In this document: positions 14,833 through 17,770 of the stretch, one piece after another | Layout: every line of letters begins with the position of its first letter | Position numbering within the stretch: position 1 is the stretch's first letter | Notes under the pieces: generated by a model | What the model was told of the DNA's origin: nothing | The model's database searches: none | Seen by the model: the letters and a program-made list of their open reading frames with translations, nothing else | NCBI GenBank assembly: GCA_003554115.1 | Contig: PWFE01000125.1 | Span: forward strand, 1 to 17,770 | Length of the DNA: 17,770 nucleotides | Direction of reading: 5' to 3' | From: Haloferacaceae archaeon | Lineage (GTDB): Archaea; Halobacteriota; Halobacteria; Halobacteriales; Haloferacaceae | Translations under genes and position numbers: made by a program

Positions 14833-14946
14833 TTATTTCCACTTCGGACGCTCTGTCCAGAGTTCCGAATCGAATATCATCTTTCTTGGTCCGTTTGTTT
14901 TCGTCTCTGTACATTGTTTGGCGGAATCGGTTCTATCTTCAACCAT
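14833..14946 (-). CDS. 37-aa small protein with its own TATA box
   Basis: A short minus-strand frame runs from ATG (14944-14946) to TAA (14833-14835). It encodes 37 residues beginning MVEDRTDSAKQ and ending MIFDSELWTERPKWK. The product is polar, with a single Cys12, two Trp residues near the end and a basic C-terminus; no membrane segment is present. A strong TATA box (minus-strand cttatttata, 14975-14984) is centred about 33 nt before the ATG. That would place transcription start a few bases ahead of it, as in most haloarchaeal mRNAs. Codons are more A/T-rich than in the large neighbours. I know no family for it. It is 97 bp downstream of the transducer gene and converges on the ferritin-like gene. 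The remainder of the 14749-15043 gap holds nothing else I can name. Confidence 0.5.
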   Translation of the reverse strand: MVEDRTDSAKQCTETKTNGPRKMIFDSELWTERPKWK

Positions 14947-14974
14947 CGGCTTGTATGGTACTGCGTGTCACTAC

Positions 14975-14984
14975 TATAAATAAG
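14975..14984 (-). promoter_or_regulatory. strong TATA box in the 14749-15043 gap
   Basis: Minus-strand cttatttata (plus strand tataaataag) is the best TATA element in this gap. On the minus strand it is correctly placed for the 37-aa frame. On the plus strand it could instead start a transcript antisense to the 3' end of the transducer gene. Confidence 0.5.
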
Positions 14985-15043
14985 TTGTGCCGGTTGCTCG
15001 GTGAATCTCGTGTTGCCCGCTTGTCCAACAGCGGTCGACTACG

Positions 15044-16756
15044 TCAGGATTCGAACCCGTCGAGACTGTCCGGGAGCGCCGCCTCGCCGTTGATAATTCG
15101 TTCAGCCGTCTCTCGGTCCAGCCCGTCGACGACGAACGACGGAATGCCGTCAGGGAGCTGTTCGCGAACCGAGGCAGGAAGCTGTTGGCCGCCGTCAGTC
15201 GACGGCCTCGAACGATCAGACACGAGCGAGTTGTCCTGTTCGACGTACTCGACCGACCCGACTGCTGTCGTGTCAGTTGTCTCGACCGTCTCGGCGAGCT
15301 CATCGAGTGCGTCCTCGACCGAGGAGAGCTGTGTCGTCTGAATGCCGACCGACGACCGGACGGACCCAACCGCCGCAGCGACTTCGTCGGTTCCCTCGGC
15401 GACGGTGTCGACGGTTGCAGCGAGCTCCGTGCTCGTCGAGGCCTGCTCGTCGGTTGCGGCGGCGACCTGTGCGATGCTGTCTGCGGTCTCTTCGGCCGCG
15501 TCGACGACGATATCAAGTGCTTGTTGGGTTTCTTTGACTTCGTCGGCGCTGCTGGTGATGTGACCTTCGGCTTTCGAAAGCGACTCCGCGGTGATATCGA
15601 TCCGTTCGGTAACGGTCTCGATAATCGAATCGACCTGATCGGCCTGCTGTTTCGACTCTTCGGCCAGTGATTTGACCTCGTCGGCGACCACGGCGAACCC
15701 GGAGCCGGCATCACCGGCTCTGGCGGCCTCGATGGAGGCGTTGAGCGCCAACAGGTTGGTCTGGTCGGCGATCTGGTCGATTGTATCGACGATGCCTTCG
15801 ATCTGATCGATTGCATCAACCAGTTCGTCCATCTGGCTGCTGACTGTCTGGCTGGTTTCGGCGACCTGTTCGATCCGGCCGACGGCGGTTTCGGCCGCAG
15901 CTTGGCCGGTGTGGGCGGCGTCTTCGGTCCGTTCTGCCGTCCGGGTGACGTCGTCGCTGCTGGCGGCGATCTGTTCGACGCTCGCACTGAGGTTGGCGAT
16001 CTCATCAGCCAACTGTGCGACTTGTTCGGACTGTGAGTCAGTCGACCCGCCGATACTGTCCATCTCGCGTTCGATTTCCCGTGCCTGTTCTGTGATTTTG
16101 CTTACTGACGAACCGATGTCGGTTCGTAAGGTCCGTGAAGCCTCGATTTCGGCGTTGAGCTTCGAGGAGTACGAGTACAGATACGTATCGTTGATAACCT
16201 GCATATCGAGGTTCTGGCCTCGAATGACGGCGTTGATGTCCGCTCTGGCGTCATCAATACGGTCGACGACAGTCTGGGAATCGGCCTCTGTAGTCGCAAT
16301 ATCTGCAGCTACAGCATTCAGAATGTGGTCGACGAACTCGGTTTGGATGTTGGCTGACATCCCACCGAAGTAGTGCAGTGGCATGTCCAATCGATCATGG
16401 AGTCGACCGATGCGCGTGCGGTGTTTGTAGTACTCTCGGTCATAGCGGCCACCAGTCAGCGTCCGGTAGTACCCGACGATAATCTGCCGAATAGCCTTCG
16501 CATCGCGTGGCGAGCGCTCAACGATTTCGGCTGTGCGGTCATGTGCGACAATCGGATCGAAAAACGTGTCGACGAACGTCTCTTGATCCGACGCCACCAT
16601 CGCTGCAAGTCCTGAGAGTCGATCCGCGTCCTGTTGGCTAAAGGAGATGAACTCCTGTCGCCAGCTGATCTCGTCGGTCGTCAACCCGATTTCGGTGGCC
16701 AACTCCTCGGTCGTCACGCCCGTCCCAATCGTCTCTCCGCTAACAAGAGAACCCAT
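15044..16756 (-). CDS. HemAT-type globin-coupled soluble transducer (methyl-accepting)
   Basis: This 570-aa soluble chemoreceptor is without membrane segments. Residues about 20-190 form a protoglobin-like heme sensor domain. His120 in [18 protein letters not shown] sits where the proximal heme ligand lies in HemAT proteins, which bind oxygen and drive aerotaxis. Residues about 195-490 are the long helical transducer. They include the conserved hairpin tip [20 protein letters not shown] and [16 protein letters not shown] (residues 328-368) that contacts CheA and CheW. Ala/Glu/Gln-rich repeats on both sides are candidate methylation helices. Residues about 500-570 are an extra tail (see findings). 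Other che genes are not in the window. It starts with ATG at 16754-16756, 25 nt from a clear TATA box. Confidence 0.92.
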   Translation of the reverse strand: MGSLVSGETIGTGVTTEELATEIGLTTDEISWRQEFISFSQQDADRLSGLAAMVASDQETFVDTFFDPIVAHDRTAEIVERSPRDAKAIRQIIVGYYRTLTGGRYDREYYKHRTRIGRLHDRLDMPLHYFGGMSANIQTEFVDHILNAVAADIATTEADSQTVVDRIDDARADINAVIRGQNLDMQVINDTYLYSYSSKLNAEIEASRTLRTDIGSSVSKITEQAREIEREMDSIGGSTDSQSEQVAQLADEIANLSASVEQIAASSDDVTRTAERTEDAAHTGQAAAETAVGRIEQVAETSQTVSSQMDELVDAIDQIEGIVDTIDQIADQTNLLALNASIEAARAGDAGSGFAVVADEVKSLAEESKQQADQVDSIIETVTERIDITAESLSKAEGHITSSADEVKETQQALDIVVDAAEETADSIAQVAAATDEQASTSTELAATVDTVAEGTDEVAAAVGSVRSSVGIQTTQLSSVEDALDELAETVETTDTTAVGSVEYVEQDNSLVSDRSRPSTDGGQQLPASVREQLPDGIPSFVVDGLDRETAERIINGEAALPDSLDGFES

Positions 16757-16777
16757 TGAGAGGGTAACGAACAGCGA

Positions 16778-16785
16778 TTATATAA
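16778..16785 (-). promoter_or_regulatory. TATA box of the HemAT-like gene
   Basis: Minus-strand ttatataa is centred 25 nt before the ATG at 16756, the spacing of a leaderless archaeal transcript. The element is nearly symmetric, so weak transcription towards gltX on the other strand is possible. Confidence 0.65.
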
Positions 16786-16847
16786 CCATATCTGCCCGCC
16801 TATCAGGTTTGATTCGGTCTGGCCCACGGACGAACAGATACTCGTAT

Positions 16848-16885
16848 AAAAAATAAAAAACCAATAACAACGGGCGATTGTTGTT
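16848..16885 (-). terminator. probable gltX terminator: hairpin followed by T6-A-T6
   Basis: Reading the minus strand after the gltX stop, AACAAC and GTTGTT arms (16880-16885 and 16866-16871) can pair. They are followed by two runs of six T separated by one A (16860-16848). This T-rich tract is a strong archaeal termination signal. A second small hairpin, CTGTC/GACAG (16912-16927), lies nearer the stop codon. Confidence 0.6.
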
Positions 16886-16947
16886 GTGCAACCGTCTTGA
16901 GTACCGGATCGCTGTCCGTTCAGACAGGCTGCTCACGACGGCTGGGT

Positions 16948-17770
16948 CTACGCGTGGGTGTAGTAGACGACCGACTCCTCGGCGTGGTCGTCGACCCGGA
17001 CGAAGCCGATTCGTTCGAACTGGATAATCTCGTCGACCGCGGTGTCGGCGAACGCCGGCTCGGCGTGGCCGGTGACGTCGTCGCCGGGTGTTCGCATTCG
17101 TACGTCGACTGCGTTGTCGGCCGGCACCCAGTGAATCACGTCGACGCCCTCCTCGCGGACCGCCGAGATGTCGTCGCCGGTCGCGGTGAACGCGCCGTCG
17201 TCGTAGCGAACACAGCCGTAGCCTTTGAGCCAGATCCGGTCGCCCTCGCTCGGGAGATCGTCGGGTTCGACCAACACCGCGTCGTCGACCGGAATCTCGC
17301 GGGTGCCGCGATCCTCGTGGTTGGGGTGCAGCGGTGGATGGCCCGCCTCGGGTTTCTCCTCGCCGCCGACTGGAACACGCTGGCCGTCCCGAACGAGGAA
17401 GTAGCGGTTTGCCTCGTCGTCGACGATATCGCGGTTGTTGGCGTAGATCGACGACATGGCGAGATCCACGTCGGAAGTCGACATCCCCAGACCGATCATC
17501 GACTCGACGATGGCCTCGCCGCGAATCCCGCTACGACGAGCCGACTGGAGGGTCGGCGCGCGTGGATCGTCCCAGCCGTCGAGTTCGCCAGCCGCAATGA
17601 GTTCGGCGATTGTGGAGGTCGAGATTTTGATATCGTACTCGTCGATCTGGACGTGGCCCCAGTGGAGCACTTCGGGATACTCCCAGTCGAAGTAGTCATA
17701 CAGGAACTGTTGGCGCTTGGCCGAATCCTGCAGGTCGATGCCGCGAATGATGTGGGTGATCCCCGTCAGG
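16948..17770 (-). CDS. gltX: glutamyl-tRNA synthetase, C-terminal part (runs off right edge)
   Basis: This is the last 273 or so residues of an archaeal-type class I glutamyl-tRNA synthetase, which charges tRNA-Glu (and in archaea also tRNA-Gln, for later amidation). The visible frame starts with catalytic-domain sequence ITHIIRGIDLQDSAKRQ and continues through DWEYPEVLHWGHVQIDEYDI. It then has KISTSTI, the equivalent of the KMSKS loop, and GWDDPRAPTL, typical of archaeal GluRS. After the helical connection (GLGMSTSDVDLAMSSIYANN) comes the beta-barrel anticodon-binding part (VLVEPDDLPSEGDRIWLKGY to FVRVDDHAEESVVYYTHA). It ends with a stop at 16948-16950. The N-terminal Rossmann part with the HIGH motif lies outside the window. 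An ATG at 17670 is internal. Confidence 0.95.
   Translation of the reverse strand, partial: LTGITHIIRGIDLQDSAKRQQFLYDYFDWEYPEVLHWGHVQIDEYDIKISTSTIAELIAAGELDGWDDPRAPTLQSARRSGIRGEAIVESMIGLGMSTSDVDLAMSSIYANNRDIVDDEANRYFLVRDGQRVPVGGEEKPEAGHPPLHPNHEDRGTREIPVDDAVLVEPDDLPSEGDRIWLKGYGCVRYDDGAFTATGDDISAVREEGVDVIHWVPADNAVDVRMRTPGDDVTGHAEPAFADTAVDEIIQFERIGFVRVDDHAEESVVYYTHA

Noticed and set aside
15044..15062. A sequence reading GGTTCGAATCC on the minus strand, like a tRNA T arm
   Set aside because: It is the last codons (Asp-Gly-Phe-Glu-Ser-stop) of the transducer gene, and no acceptor stem or other tRNA arms surround it.
14974..16005. 343-codon minus ORF overlapping the transducer in another frame
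   Set aside because: Extreme Ser/Arg/Pro composition typical of an out-of-frame reading of repetitive coiled-coil codons.
1..17770. CRISPR array, insertion sequence, integrase, toxin-antitoxin pair or defence operon
   Set aside because: I saw no regularly spaced repeats, transposase motifs or recognisable toxin pairs. The Cas4-like domain is part of the Dna2-type fusion and is not next to cas genes.

Overview
The window comes from a haloarchaeon (class Halobacteria). The encoded proteins are strongly acidic (many D/E, few K). Promoters are archaeal TATA boxes lying about 25-30 nt in front of start codons, with almost no leader and no Shine-Dalgarno sites. Several families present are typical of haloarchaea: an archaeal-type glutamyl-tRNA synthetase, a haloarchaeal MoaA, a Dna2/Cas4-type nuclease-helicase, an Lhr-type helicase, a globin-coupled soluble transducer and DUF6789. 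This is ordinary chromosome with two relic-rich patches. I see no CRISPR array, insertion sequence, integrase or phage gene.

Layout. 1-56: 5' part of a minus-strand tRNA-Ser(GCU) cut by the left edge. 57-465: decayed sequence ending in a short plus-strand coding remnant. 466-2190: two minus-strand genes, an NAD(P)-binding SDR-like protein and MoaA (molybdenum cofactor synthesis). 2191-2491: mostly empty, with one doubtful 38-residue ORF. 2492-6317: a 68-aa zinc-finger microprotein, convergent with an RNase Z-like MBL-fold hydrolase that is itself divergent from an Lhr-family helicase. 6347-6848: a small hypothetical gene behind what looks like an internally deleted remnant of a Tat-exported protein gene, followed by an AT-rich region with repeated TATA-like hexamers and palindromes. 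7148-10461: a DUF6789 membrane protein and the large Dna2-like nuclease-helicase (minus). 10506-11484: a small membrane protein and an unrecognised acidic protein (plus). 11512-13448: two divergent tandem-domain rhodaneses. 13554-14748: a PsiE-like membrane protein divergent from a ferritin/rubrerythrin-like protein. 14833-14946: a previously hidden 37-aa ORF with a strong TATA box. 15044-16756: a HemAT-type heme aerotaxis transducer. 16948-17770: the C-terminal part of gltX, running off the right edge.

There is little operon structure. Most genes are single units in divergent or convergent pairs, so functional links are weak. Plausible themes are nucleic-acid repair/processing (Lhr helicase next to an MBL hydrolase; Dna2-like helicase), sulfur transfer (two rhodaneses, with MoaA in the same window), and oxygen/redox sensing (HemAT-like transducer, rubrerythrin-like protein). 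I did not find a convincing new multigene system. The items most worth checking are the 37-aa leaderless small protein, the Tat-protein relic with its dense promoter region, the helicase/MBL pair, and the C-terminal tail of the transducer.
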